Notes under the pieces: model-generated | Databases searched by the model: none | The model's input: the letters and a program-made list of their open reading frames with translations, nothing else | Told to the model about the DNA's origin: nothing | Position numbers and translations under genes: made by a program | Assembly (NCBI RefSeq): GCF_026339735.1 | Contig: NZ_JAPEQG010000001.1 | Coordinates: 7,214,501 to 7,278,500, forward strand | Direction: 5' to 3' | Source: Streptomyces sp. NBC_01669 | GTDB taxonomy: Bacteria; Actinomycetota; Actinomycetes; Streptomycetales; Streptomycetaceae | Length of the DNA stretch: 64,000 nt | Shown here: positions 8,098 through 16,957 of the stretch, one piece after another | How positions within the stretch are numbered: position 1 is the first letter of the stretch | How the letters are laid out: each line of letters starts with the position of its first letter

Positions 8098-9756
8098 ATG
8101 GCGTACGACGCTGATGTGATCGTGATCGGGGCAGGGCTCGCGGGTCTCGTGGCCACTGCCGAGCTCGTCGACGCGGGCCGCACGGTGATCCTGCTCGACC
8201 AGGAGCCCGAGCAGTCGATCGGCGGTCAGGCGCACTGGTCCTTCGGCGGTCTCTTCCTCGTCGACTCGCCCGAGCAGCGCCGCATGCGGATCAAGGACAG
8301 TCAGGAGCTGGCCCTTCAGGACTGGCTCGGCACGGCGGGGTTCGACCGCAAGGAGGACCACTGGCCACGGAAGTGGGCCGAGGCGTACGTCGATTTCGCC
8401 GCCGGGGAGAAGCGGTCATGGCTGCATGCCCAGGGGCTGCGGATCTTCCCCGTCGTCGGCTGGGCCGAACGCGGCGGTTACGACGCGGCCGGCCACGGCA
8501 ACTCCGTACCCCGGTTCCACATCACGTGGGGCACCGGCCCCGGCGTCGTCGCTCCGTTCGAACGCCGGGTCCGCGAGGGCGTCGCCAAGGGGCTCGTCCG
8601 GTTGAGGTTCCGCCACCGGGTCACCGGTCTCGGCCGCACCGCGGGCGCCGTCGACACCGTGACCGGCGAAGTCCTCGAATCGAGCGGCGCCGAGCGCGGC
8701 ACCGCGAGCAGCCGCGTGGCGACCGGCACCTTCGAGCTGAAGGCGCAGGCGGTGATCGTCACCTCCGGTGGCATCGGCGGCAACCATGACCTCGTCCGCG
8801 CCCAGTGGCCCGAGCGGCTCGGCACCCCGCCCGCGAAGATGCTCTCCGGGGTACCCGCCCATGTCGACGGGCTGATGCTCGGGATCACCGAGGAGGCGGG
8901 TGCCCACCACATCAACCGTGACCGGATGTGGCACTACACGGAGGGCATCGAGAACTGGAACCCGATCTGGGCCAAGCACGGCATCCGGATCCTGCCGGGC
9001 CCCTCCTCGCTCTGGCTGGACGCCCGCGGCAAGCGGCTGCCGGTCCCGCTCTTCCCGGGCTTCGACACGCTCGGCACCCTCGAACACATCATGAAGTCCG
9101 GCCACGACTACACCTGGTTCGTTCTCGACCAGAAGATCATCGGGAAGGAGTTCGCGCTCTCCGGCTCCGAGCAGAACCCCGACCTGACCGGGAAGTCGGT
9201 CCGTGACGTGATCGGCCGGGCGCGCGCCGACGTGCCGGGCCCGGTCAAGGCGTTCATGGACAACGGCGTGGACTTCGTCGTCGAGAAGGACCTCGACGCG
9301 CTGGTCCGCGGCATGAACGCCCTCACCGGCGAGCAGTTGATCGACGCGGACGCGCTGCGCCGCGAGATCACCGCCCGGGACCGCGAGATCGCCAACCCGT
9401 TCACCAAGGATCTCCAGATCACGGCGGTCCGCGGGGCGCGCGCCTATCTGGGCGACAGACTGATCCGTACGGCGGCGCCGCACCGCATCCTCGACCCGAA
9501 GGCCGGCCCGCTGATCGCCGTGCGGCTGAACATCCTCACCCGCAAGTCGCTCGGCGGACTGGAGACGGATCTCTCGTCGCGGGTGCTGACCGAGGACGGC
9601 ACGCCGCTCGCCGGTGTGTACGCGGCGGGGGAGGCGGCCGGATTCGGCGGCGGAGGGGTGCACGGCTACCGCTCGCTCGAAGGGACGTTCCTCGGCGGCT
9701 GCATCTTCTCCGGGCGGGTGGCGGGCCGCGCGGCGGCCGAGGCGGTCGGCGGCTGA
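8098..9756 (+). CDS. FAD-binding dehydrogenase (KSTD/fumarate reductase-like)
   Basis: A 552-residue flavoprotein. It opens with the dinucleotide motif VIVIGAGLAGLVATAEL and ends with GVYAAGEAAGFGGGGVHGYRSLEGTFLGG, the FAD-closing segment of the fumarate reductase/3-ketosteroid dehydrogenase superfamily. The closest group is the COG3573-type 'FAD-binding dehydrogenase'; the real substrate is unknown. The ATG at 8098 has AAGGA 8 nt upstream; the ATG at 8089 abuts that site. Its TGA stop (9754-9756) doubles as the left target duplication of the second MITE copy. Confidence 0.9.
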   Translation: MAYDADVIVIGAGLAGLVATAELVDAGRTVILLDQEPEQSIGGQAHWSFGGLFLVDSPEQRRMRIKDSQELALQDWLGTAGFDRKEDHWPRKWAEAYVDFAAGEKRSWLHAQGLRIFPVVGWAERGGYDAAGHGNSVPRFHITWGTGPGVVAPFERRVREGVAKGLVRLRFRHRVTGLGRTAGAVDTVTGEVLESSGAERGTASSRVATGTFELKAQAVIVTSGGIGGNHDLVRAQWPERLGTPPAKMLSGVPAHVDGLMLGITEEAGAHHINRDRMWHYTEGIENWNPIWAKHGIRILPGPSSLWLDARGKRLPVPLFPGFDTLGTLEHIMKSGHDYTWFVLDQKIIGKEFALSGSEQNPDLTGKSVRDVIGRARADVPGPVKAFMDNGVDFVVEKDLDALVRGMNALTGEQLIDADALRREITARDREIANPFTKDLQITAVRGARAYLGDRLIRTAAPHRILDPKAGPLIAVRLNILTRKSLGGLETDLSSRVLTEDGTPLAGVYAAGEAAGFGGGGVHGYRSLEGTFLGGCIFSGRVAGRAAAEAVGG

Positions 9757-9958
9757 GAGCCTGTCGGGTGACCTTCGGTCGGATGGCGGACGCGGTCTGG
9801 TGCGTGCGATTCCAAGGCGGCGGGATGTCCTCGGATGGGGTCTCCCCTGCTCGAACGAAGCTGAGAGCTTGGGGAAGGAGCTACGAGGACATTTCGGCAA
9901 CGCGGGAAGCGTGCGTGCCAGGGCGTGGCCGCCCGGTCAGAGGTCACCCGACAGGCTC
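9757..9958 (+). mobile_element. MITE-like element, copy 2 (202 bp)
   Basis: Same element as at 5281-5482 but inverted. Ends GAGCCTGTCGGGTGACCT and AGGTCACCCGACAGGCTC; TGA flanks both sides (9754-9756 and 9959-9961). The centre carries the hairpin-prone core found in the acyl-CoA dehydrogenase insert. No coding capacity for a transposase. Confidence 0.85.
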
Positions 9959-9961
9959 TGA

Positions 9962-10165
9962 GGGCTGTCCCGTCATCCCTGGTGGTTCGGCGCACGGCGT
10001 CGGATGCGGTGCATCGCAAGGCGGCGGAAGGGGCCCACGCGAAGGGGGTTTCCCATGTCTTGAGGGCGGTAGGGGAGTCGGTGACCGACGACAACGCCGC
10101 AGATGGGCGTGCCCGACCCCGCGAGCCCGGCACGATCCGAACGAGAGGCCCCGGCCGCAGTCGCG
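9962..10165. other. Intergenic region with a possible second dispersed repeat
   Basis: Begins GGGCTGTCCCGTCATCCC directly after the MITE duplication and contains a segment (gcgtcggatgcggtgcatcg) of a kind I recall from many Streptomyces intergenic regions. No matching right end is visible, so it may be the remnant of a second repeat family. No gene is apparent. Confidence 0.3.
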
Positions 10166-10606
10166 TCACCCCCCGACGACGGGGTCGAGCAGCTCGACGA
10201 CCCGGAACCGTTCGGCGACGATCACCGTGTCGTCGTCGACCGTGAACTCCGGATCGCCGAGCGCCTCCCGCATCTCCTCCCCGTGCCAGAACCGCTCATG
10301 GCCCGCGCGCCACTGCGCCACCGATGTGTCGCCCTCGCCCTCGTCGAGCACATGCTGGAGACCGACGTCACCGAGCCGCAGGACCCGTACCTCCGTCACC
10401 TCGACGACCGCGATCTCCCGGCCGTCCGAATCGATCAGCGCCGACCGTTCGCCCACCGCGGGCAGCTCCTCCTGCTCCGCCGCGTACTCCGCGAGCAGTC
10501 CCGTCGTCGACACCTTCACGCCGGCGAGCACCGCCCCCACCAGCTGATCGCGCAGCGGCCCGGGGAAGGCGAGAAGGAACGGTTTGAGAGCTTCACGGTT
10601 CGACAT
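10166..10606 (-). CDS. ASCH domain-containing protein
   Basis: A 146-residue protein. FPGPLRDQLVGAVLAGVKVSTTG, then GERSALIDSDGREIAVVEVTEVRVLRLGDV and WRAGHERFW, follow the order of the ASCH/YqfB-like fold, which binds RNA and in some members cleaves it. ATG at 10606. It diverges from the TPR-like gene at 10831 with about 220 bp between them. Confidence 0.82.
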   Translation of the reverse strand: MSNREALKPFLLAFPGPLRDQLVGAVLAGVKVSTTGLLAEYAAEQEELPAVGERSALIDSDGREIAVVEVTEVRVLRLGDVGLQHVLDEGEGDTSVAQWRAGHERFWHGEEMREALGDPEFTVDDDTVIVAERFRVVELLDPVVGG

Positions 10607-10830
10607 GGCGCAAGTCTCACATGTCCCGGCACCTCCCGAAGGAGAGGAGGCGAAGGTCTGAGTTCCGGCCAACCCAGCTGGAAATGAGCGCAGTTGATCG
10701 ATTCAGGTCTTGACGTGGAGCCCCGCCTACCGCTTTGCTGTGGCGCGTTCGAAATGTCTGTACCTGCCTCGTACGTGTTTGCGCCAGGGCCCGTACTGTG
10801 CTCGTACCCGTGTCGTAAAGGAAGCCAGCG

Positions 10831-11790
10831 GTGTCGCCGCCCCCGCCGCCCCCGGGCCGCTCCCGAAGACGGGGCGGGCGCTCCGGCCACCCTTTCGACA
10901 CCGCACTCGACGACACCGAACTCATCGACGCACGAGGACAGTTCGTCCAGGGGCGGTGGGCCAGGGCCCGCTCCCTGCTGGTCGCCACCGGCCATGACTG
11001 GGACCGCCGCGGCCACCGCGTCGTCTCTCTCGCCGAGACCCCGTCCGCCGCCGGATGGGCCCAGGACTGGCTGCTCGCCGAACCCGAGAGCGCCGATGCC
11101 GCGACCCTGCTGGCCTGCGCCACCGTCGTCCGCGCCCTGCACGGCAAGGACGCCCCCGAAGCGGCCCGCGACGCCTGTCTGCGCGCCGCCGGGCTGGCCC
11201 CCGACGACCCCACGCCCTGGCTGGGGCAGCTGATGCTGGCCCGTGGCCACGGCACCGAGGAGGAGGCGGGAAAGTACTTCGACGAAGTGCGCCTCCGCCA
11301 CCCCGACCACCATCACGCGCACCATCTGATGACGGCTCTGCTCGCCGAGAACCATCCCGACAGCGGCCAGGACCCGCTGCACGAGGTCTACGACTTCGCC
11401 GCCTGGGCCGCCGAACAGGCCCCCGCCGACTCGCCGCTCGCCGTCCTCCCGGTCGTTGCGCACGCCGAGCGTTACCGCGTCCTGGTCGCCGCCGGCAGCG
11501 AGTCCGACGACCCGGTGGGCTCCGGGCACTGGTCGGGGCGGCGGGCCCGGCAGGTGATGAAGGCGGCCTTCGACTGGTGGCTGGAGTGGGAGCGCGAGGA
11601 CCATCCGCGCAACCGTGCCGACCTCAACTTCCTGGCCCACGCGAAGGTGTGCGAGGGCCGGTCCGCGGAGGCCGCCGCCCTCTTCCAGCGCATCGGCCAC
11701 CATGCCACGCCCGCGCCCTGGTCGTACTCCGGCCGGGATCCCTACCGGACCTTCCTCACGGCACGCGGCGCCGCACTCGGAACCCCGTGA
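10831..11790 (+). CDS. TPR-like hypothetical protein
   Basis: A 319-residue protein without a named family that I can assign. After a Pro/Arg-rich leader come alpha-helical units such as DAATLLACATVVRAL, AARDACLRAAGLAPDDPTPW and AAALFQRIG, spaced like tetratricopeptide repeats, which suggests a scaffold role. There is no signal peptide or catalytic motif. The GTG start at 10831 is preceded by AAAGGAAG. An APC permease follows after 75 bp on the same strand. Confidence 0.72.
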   Translation: MSPPPPPPGRSRRRGGRSGHPFDTALDDTELIDARGQFVQGRWARARSLLVATGHDWDRRGHRVVSLAETPSAAGWAQDWLLAEPESADAATLLACATVVRALHGKDAPEAARDACLRAAGLAPDDPTPWLGQLMLARGHGTEEEAGKYFDEVRLRHPDHHHAHHLMTALLAENHPDSGQDPLHEVYDFAAWAAEQAPADSPLAVLPVVAHAERYRVLVAAGSESDDPVGSGHWSGRRARQVMKAAFDWWLEWEREDHPRNRADLNFLAHAKVCEGRSAEAAALFQRIGHHATPAPWSYSGRDPYRTFLTARGAALGTP

Positions 11791-11865
11791 CCACCCACCG
11801 CCGCCGAGCCACCCCCCGTTGTGCACCTCCCCGCATTTCTCCTCAACGAAGGGACCACCCCCGCC

Positions 11866-13437
11866 ATGTCGACGGGCAGTTCAAGAACGAGCGAGACCGG
11901 CACCACCGGCGTGACGAGCGATACGGGCGGAATCAGCACCTACAAGGGTGAGGAACGGGCCCTGCGCGCGGACCGGCTCGGCACCCCGGGACTGCTTCTC
12001 TCGGTCCTCGCCGCCAGCGCACCCCTGATGGTCGTCGCCGGGGTGATGCCCACCGTCTTCGGCGTGATGGGCATCGTCGGCCAGCCGCTGCTGTATGTCA
12101 TCCTCGGCATCGTCCTGATGCTGTTCAGCGTCGGTTACGCGGAGATGAGCCGGCACGTCCACAACGCCGGTGCCTTCTACGCGTACATCGCCCGAGGACT
12201 CGGCCCGACCGCGGGCGCCGGTGCGTCACTCGTCGCGCTGGTCGCGTACAGCGCCATGCAGGTCGGCATCTACGGCATCCTCGGCTTCGAGGTCTCCGGC
12301 CTGTTCTCCACCTACCTGGAGATCGACCTCGCCTGGTGGATCCCGGCAGTCGTCGCCGTCGTGATCGTCGGTGTGCTCGGCTGGCTGAAGATCGACCTCA
12401 ACGCCAAGGTGCTCGGCGTGCTGCTGGTCGTCGAGTGTGCCCTCGTCGTGATCTTCGACATCGCCGCCGTCTCCAAGCCGGGACCGGAGGGCCTGTCGCT
12501 GCACGCCTTCAACCCCGACACCCTCACCGGTGCCGGACTCGGCACCGCGCTCTGCTTCTGCATCGCCGCGTTCGTCGGGTTCGAGCAGGCGCCGGTGTAC
12601 GCGGAGGAGACCAGCCGCCCGCAGGTCGTCGTCTCCCGGGTGATGTTCCTCGCCGTCGGCTACGCCGCCCTGTTCCTCGCGATCAGCTCCTGGGCGCTGA
12701 CCGTCGCCGCGGGCCCCGGCTTCATCGCCGACACCTCGCTGAAGGAGGGTCCCGGGATGCTGTTCGGTCTCACCGAGGACCGGCTCGGCACCACCTTCAC
12801 CGACGTGCTGCACGTCCTCTTCGTCACCGGCATGTTCGCGGCGCTGCTCAGCTTCCACAACGTCGTCGCCCGGTATGCGTTCGCGATGGGCCGTGAGAAC
12901 CTGCTGCCCGCCGCGTTCGGCCGGACCAACAAGTCCAGCGGCGCCCCGGCCACCGGCTCGCTGCTTCAGTCCGTCGTCTCCCTGGTCATCGTGCTGGCCT
13001 TCGCGTTCACGGACGACAAGCCGGCCGGCGACCCGACCGCCCCGGTGCTGCACCTGTTCACCTGGATGGGCAACGTCGGCGCGCTCGGTGTCATCGTGCT
13101 GATGGCCGCCGCCTCCTTCGCCGTGATCGCCTTCTTCGTCAAGCGCGGCGCGGGCCAGGCGCAGCTGTGGCGGCTGATCGCCTCCGGTCTGGCCGGTGTG
13201 GCGCTGGTGGCCATCGCCGTCTTCACGGTCCGGGACTTCGACGTTCTCGTCGGATCCGGTCCCGGCTCGGTGCTCAACTGGCTGCTGCCCGGAGTCGTCG
13301 TCGCCTCGCTCGTCATCGGCCTGGTGTACGGGGCGGTGCTGCGCTCGACGAAGCCGGCGGTGCACGCCAGGATCGGCCTGGGCAACGAGGCGTTCCAGTT
13401 GGAGAAGGCGGCGGAGAGCGGTGCGGCCCACCGCTGA
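11866..13437 (+). CDS. APC superfamily amino acid permease
   Basis: A 523-residue membrane protein with 12-14 hydrophobic segments and a Ser/Thr-rich cytosolic N-terminus of about 30 residues. The first helix region (LGTPGLLLSVLAASAPLMVV) and FVGFEQAPVYAEETSRP match the amino acid-polyamine-organocation family; the latter corresponds to the conserved FEx-AEE segment of helix 6. It should import an amino acid or amine by proton symport. The ATG at 11866 is used because GAAGGGA precedes it, although spacing is long; an upstream in-frame GTG at 11821 is weaker. Confidence 0.88.
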   Translation: MSTGSSRTSETGTTGVTSDTGGISTYKGEERALRADRLGTPGLLLSVLAASAPLMVVAGVMPTVFGVMGIVGQPLLYVILGIVLMLFSVGYAEMSRHVHNAGAFYAYIARGLGPTAGAGASLVALVAYSAMQVGIYGILGFEVSGLFSTYLEIDLAWWIPAVVAVVIVGVLGWLKIDLNAKVLGVLLVVECALVVIFDIAAVSKPGPEGLSLHAFNPDTLTGAGLGTALCFCIAAFVGFEQAPVYAEETSRPQVVVSRVMFLAVGYAALFLAISSWALTVAAGPGFIADTSLKEGPGMLFGLTEDRLGTTFTDVLHVLFVTGMFAALLSFHNVVARYAFAMGRENLLPAAFGRTNKSSGAPATGSLLQSVVSLVIVLAFAFTDDKPAGDPTAPVLHLFTWMGNVGALGVIVLMAAASFAVIAFFVKRGAGQAQLWRLIASGLAGVALVAIAVFTVRDFDVLVGSGPGSVLNWLLPGVVVASLVIGLVYGAVLRSTKPAVHARIGLGNEAFQLEKAAESGAAHR

Positions 13438-13468
13438 GGCCCGTCGCCTTACCGAAGTGTGACGGACA

Positions 13469-13499
13469 CCCGCGGCCCCTGGTGACATGCGGCCGCGGG
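13469..13499 (+). terminator. Stem-loop terminator after the APC permease
   Basis: CCCGCGGCC (13469-13477) and GGCCGCGGG (13491-13499) form a perfect 9-bp stem in the short gap before the molybdopterin enzyme gene. Confidence 0.55.
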
Positions 13500-13514
13500 T
13501 GCTCGAATGGGCTG

Positions 13515-14240
13515 GTGAACAGTCGCCCTCCCGATGCCGCAGGCACACCCGTGGGCCGTCGCCTGGTCCTGACCATGCTGGGGCTCGGCGCCGCCGGAGT
13601 CGTGGCGGGGCCCGCCCTGCAGCGCGTCCTGGAGTCCGGGCTCGGCGCGGTCGCCGACAAGGACCCCACCGGCCTGAGCGGACTGCTGCCCAACGGCGGC
13701 GGATTCCGCTACTACTCCGTCGCCTCCTCGGTACCGAGGAAGAGCGCCACGGACTACCGGCTGACGATCGACGGCCTGGTCGACCGGCCCGCCACGTACA
13801 CCCTCGACCGGCTCCGTGCCCTGCCGCAGACGCGGCTGGTCCGCGACGTCCAGTGCGTCACCGGCTGGCGCGTCCCCGAGACCCCGTTCGAGGGCGTACG
13901 GCTCTCCACGCTGCTGGACGCGGCCGGGGTCCGGCCCGGGGCGAAGGCGGTCCGCTTCACCTGCTTCGATGGCACGTACAGCGAGAGCCTCACCCTCGAC
14001 CAGGCCCGGCGCCCCGACGTGCTGGTCGCCCTGCGCATGCAGGACAAACCGGTGGCCCACTCCCACGGCGGCCCGGTCCGCCTCTACGTGGCCCCGATGT
14101 ACTTCTACAAGTCGGCGAAATGGCTCTCCGGGATCACCGTCACCGACTCCGTGAAACCCGGTTACTGGGAGGAGCTCGGCTATGACGTCGACGCCTGGGT
14201 CGGGCGGTCCAACGGCCGCGACGATGCCCCCACCGGCTGA
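13515..14240 (+). CDS. Molybdopterin-dependent oxidoreductase, YedY/sulfite oxidase-like, Tat-exported
   Basis: A 241-residue protein beginning with a probable twin-arginine signal (GRRLVLTMLGLGAAGVVAG, residues 14-32). The body matches the sulfite oxidase-type molybdopterin fold: DVQCVTGWRVP carries the cysteine expected to bind molybdenum (about residue 116), followed by VRLSTLLDAAGV, and HSHGGPVRLYVAPMYFYKSAKWLSGI closes the domain. It is probably an extracytoplasmic reductase like MsrP. The GTG at 13515 is the only sensible start before the Tat motif and lacks a clear binding site. The overlapping cytochrome gene is the likely electron donor. Confidence 0.87.
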   Translation: MNSRPPDAAGTPVGRRLVLTMLGLGAAGVVAGPALQRVLESGLGAVADKDPTGLSGLLPNGGGFRYYSVASSVPRKSATDYRLTIDGLVDRPATYTLDRLRALPQTRLVRDVQCVTGWRVPETPFEGVRLSTLLDAAGVRPGAKAVRFTCFDGTYSESLTLDQARRPDVLVALRMQDKPVAHSHGGPVRLYVAPMYFYKSAKWLSGITVTDSVKPGYWEELGYDVDAWVGRSNGRDDAPTG

Positions 14241-14898
14241 CCCCACCGGGCGGGTGCACCGCTTCAGCAGGGCGGAGCGGTGGGTGCACCGCACCACGGC
14301 CTGGCTGATGCTGCTGTGCGTGGCTACCGCCGCCTGCCTGTACCTGCCCCAGCTCGCCGAACTCGTCGGCCGCCGTCATCTCGTGGTCACCGTGCACCAG
14401 TGGTCCGGGCTGCTGATCCCCGTACCGCTGCTGGCCGGTCTCGTCTCCCGGGCGCTGCGCGCCGACCTGTCCCGGCTCAACCGGTTCGGGCCGCACGACC
14501 GCCAATGGCTGCGGGCGGTGCGCCGCCGTGACCGGAGGCCCGGGTCCCGGCCCGCCGGTAAGTTCAACGCGGGGCAGAAACTGTACGCCGCCTGGATCGC
14601 GGGCGCCGTCCTCGTCATGACCGGCACCGGACTGCTGATGTGGTTCACCGGCCTGGCCCCGCTGGTGTGGCGGACCGGCGCCACGTTCGTCCACGACTGG
14701 CTCGCGCTGGCCATCGGGATCGTGCTGGCCGGGCACATGGCAATGGCGCTCGCCGACCCGGAGGCACGCCGAGGCATGCGCACCGGGTCGGTCGAGCGCC
14801 ATTGGGCGCGGGCCGAACACCCGCTGTGGGGAGAATTCGCCGAGAGGCCGGACGGACGGTCCGGCGAGTCGCGGGACGACTCGCCGGACCTGCGTTAG
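14182..14898 (+). CDS. Cytochrome b561-like membrane partner of the molybdoenzyme
   Basis: A 238-residue protein with four hydrophobic helices and histidines placed for two b-type haems (VHR near helix 1, VTVHQWSG in helix 2, VHDWLALAIGIVLAGH in the last pair). It should pass electrons from quinol to the molybdoenzyme outside the membrane, as MsrQ does for MsrP. ATG at 14182 has GGAGG 9 nt upstream but overlaps the enzyme gene by 59 bp; the alternative ATG at 14224 overlaps by 17 bp and has no binding site. Its TAG stop overlaps the TAA of gntP on the other strand. Confidence 0.8.
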   Translation: MTSTPGSGGPTAATMPPPADPTGRVHRFSRAERWVHRTTAWLMLLCVATAACLYLPQLAELVGRRHLVVTVHQWSGLLIPVPLLAGLVSRALRADLSRLNRFGPHDRQWLRAVRRRDRRPGSRPAGKFNAGQKLYAAWIAGAVLVMTGTGLLMWFTGLAPLVWRTGATFVHDWLALAIGIVLAGHMAMALADPEARRGMRTGSVERHWARAEHPLWGEFAERPDGRSGESRDDSPDLR

Positions 14899-16292
14899 AG
14901 GACCAGCGACAGCAGCAGGATGAAGGCGAGCGAGACCACGGAGATGATGGTCTCCATCACCGACCAGGTCTTCACCGTCTGGCCGACGCTCATCCCGAAG
15001 TACTCCTTCACCAGCCAGAAACCGGCGTCGTTGACGTGGCTGAAGAAGAGCGAGCCCGCACCGACGGCGAGGACCAGCAGCGCCGCGTGCGACGTCGACA
15101 TGTCGGCGGCGAGCGGGGCGACCAGACCGGCCGCCGAGATCGTGGCCACGGTCGCCGAGCCGGTCGCGAGCCGGATCGCGACGGCGATCAGCCAGCCCAG
15201 CAGCAGCGCCGGGATCGACCAGTCCTTGGAGAAGTCCAGGATCATCTGGCCCACACCGGCATCGATGAGGGTCTGCTTGAAGCCACCGCCCGCACCGACG
15301 ATCAGCAGCACGCCCGCGATCGGGGCGAGGGACTTCTCGACGGTGGTGGAGAGCCGGCCCTTGCTGAAACCGGCTGCCCGGCCCAGCGTGAACATCGCGA
15401 CTATGACGGCCGCGAGGAGCGCGATCAGCGGCGAGCCGATCACATCGGTGACCCGCTGGACGTGATTCTCCGGGTTGTCCACGACGATGTCGACGAGGGC
15501 CTTGGCCAGCATCAGCACGACGGGCAGCAGGATGGTCGCCAGCGTGGCGCCGAAGCTGGGGCGACGCTCCAGGTCCTCCGACGGACGCTGCGGGATCATC
15601 TTCTCGGGCGCCTTGATGTCCACCCAGCGGGCGGCGTAACGGGAGAAGACGGGGCCCGCGATGATCACGGTCGGTATGGCGACCAGGACACCGAGCGCCA
15701 GCGTGACACCGAGGTTGGCGCCGAGGGCGTCGATCGCCACCAGCGGGCCGGGGTGCGGCGGGATCAGCCCGTGCATCACGGAGAGACCGGCCAGCGCCGG
15801 GATACCGATCCGCATCAGGGAGTAGTTGCCGCGCTTGGCGACGAGCAGCACGACCGGGATCAGCAGCACGATGCCGACTTCGAAGAACAGCGGCAGACCG
15901 ATGATCGAGGCGATGAGGACCATCGCCCACGGCATGGCGCGCCCGCTCGCCTTCGCGAGAATCGTGTCGACGATCTGGTCCGCGCCGCCGGAGTCGGCGA
16001 GCAACTTGCCCAGGATGGCGCCGAGCGCGATCAGGACGCCGACGCCCGCGACGGTCGAGCCGAGACCAGTGGTGAAGCTGGCGATCGTCTTGGCGGGCGC
16101 GGCACCGGCGAAGGAGCCGAGGGCCAGCGAGCCGATGGTCAGCGCGAGGAACGCGTGCAACTTGAACTTGGTGATCAGCAGAACGATGACGGCGATGCCG
16201 GCCAGGACGGCAATGCCCAACTGCGCGTTGCCTGCCGAAGTGATCGGTTCGACGGCGTCCGCTGCCAACATCTCGACGTTGAGACTGGTCAC
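14895..16292 (-). CDS. gntP: Gluconate:proton symporter, GntP family
   Basis: A 465-residue permease with about 12 membrane segments. GLPLFFEVGIVLLIPVV, SVMHGLIPPHPGPLVAI and FFSHVNDAGFWLVKEYF are hallmarks of the GntP family. It imports gluconate with protons. The start is GTG at 16292 with AAGGA 8 nt upstream, placed right after the gntK stop, so the two are one operon (11-bp gap). The divergent GntR gene and the operator at 16911-16925 explain likely induction by gluconate. Confidence 0.95.
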   Translation of the reverse strand: MTSLNVEMLAADAVEPITSAGNAQLGIAVLAGIAVIVLLITKFKLHAFLALTIGSLALGSFAGAAPAKTIASFTTGLGSTVAGVGVLIALGAILGKLLADSGGADQIVDTILAKASGRAMPWAMVLIASIIGLPLFFEVGIVLLIPVVLLVAKRGNYSLMRIGIPALAGLSVMHGLIPPHPGPLVAIDALGANLGVTLALGVLVAIPTVIIAGPVFSRYAARWVDIKAPEKMIPQRPSEDLERRPSFGATLATILLPVVLMLAKALVDIVVDNPENHVQRVTDVIGSPLIALLAAVIVAMFTLGRAAGFSKGRLSTTVEKSLAPIAGVLLIVGAGGGFKQTLIDAGVGQMILDFSKDWSIPALLLGWLIAVAIRLATGSATVATISAAGLVAPLAADMSTSHAALLVLAVGAGSLFFSHVNDAGFWLVKEYFGMSVGQTVKTWSVMETIISVVSLAFILLLSLVL

Positions 16293-16303
16293 GGTGGGGA
16301 TCC

Positions 16304-16813
16304 TTAGTCTTCGAGCCGGCGCAGCGCGGCGACGGCTCGCTGGGTGATTTCTTCGGGGGTGCCGGACACATCGACGGAGACGCCGGCCTCGTCCTCCTGC
16401 AGCGGCTGCAGGGTGGCGAACTGCGAGTCGAGCAGCGCGGTCGGCATGAAGTGGCCCTTGCGGTCCGCCATGCGCTCCTCGATGAGGGCCCGGTCGCCGG
16501 TCAGGTGGAGGAAGACGGCACCGGGGGCCTCGGCGCGCAGCCGGTCGCGGTAGACCCGCTTGAGCGCCGAGCTGCTGACGACTCCGCCGAGTCCGTTCCG
16601 GCTGTGCGCCCACTGCCCGATCGCATCGAGCCAGGGCCACCGGTCGGAGTCGTCCAGCGGGGTGCCGGCCGACATCTTGGCGATGTTCGCCGCGGGATGG
16701 AAGTCGTCGCCCTCGGCGTACGGAACGCCGAGTTCGGCGGCGAGCAGGGGACCGATCGTGGTCTTGCCGGTCCCTGCTACGCCCATCACCACGACTACGT
16801 GGGGGGTGCTCAT
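16304..16813 (-). CDS. gntK: Gluconokinase
   Basis: A 169-residue P-loop kinase: Walker A GVAGTGKTT at about residues 11-19, then EGDDFHPAANIAKMSAGTPLDDSDRWPWL, the gluconate-binding stretch of gluconokinases, and SSSALKRVYRDRLR. It phosphorylates D-gluconate to 6-phosphogluconate, entering the pentose phosphate pathway. The ATG at 16813 is used because GAGG lies 9 nt upstream. It is the first gene of the operon with gntP. Confidence 0.95.
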   Translation of the reverse strand: MSTPHVVVVMGVAGTGKTTIGPLLAAELGVPYAEGDDFHPAANIAKMSAGTPLDDSDRWPWLDAIGQWAHSRNGLGGVVSSSALKRVYRDRLRAEAPGAVFLHLTGDRALIEERMADRKGHFMPTALLDSQFATLQPLQEDEAGVSVDVSGTPEEITQRAVAALRRLED

Positions 16814-16910
16814 TGGTGGTGCCTCGCTGTCTCCGTCGATGTCGTCCTCGACACCGGTCCGTCGCGCTACTGAAACCCATACGTAGGACTTATTCAAGAT
16901 GTTGTGATCT

Positions 16911-16925
16911 AAAAGTCATACTTTT
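16911..16925. promoter_or_regulatory. Gluconate regulator operator
   Basis: Perfect 15-bp inverted repeat AAAAGT-CAT-ACTTTT in the gntK-gntR divergent region, in the most AT-rich stretch of this locus. A related half-site (GGACTTATTC) lies about 25 bp away. It is the best candidate for GntR binding and would control both directions. Confidence 0.65.
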
Positions 16926-16957
16926 TGTTCGCCGGGTGCGCCCCGTAGGCTTTGCCC

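Noticed and set aside
5278..9961. Composite transposon formed by the two 202-bp elements
   Set aside because: The outermost 3-bp flanks (TCA on the left, TGA on the right) are not direct repeats, while each copy has its own matching pair. Independent insertions fit better.
14640..16307. 555-codon plus-strand frame
   Set aside because: Antisense to gntP; the peptide is Arg/Asp/His-rich and without motifs.
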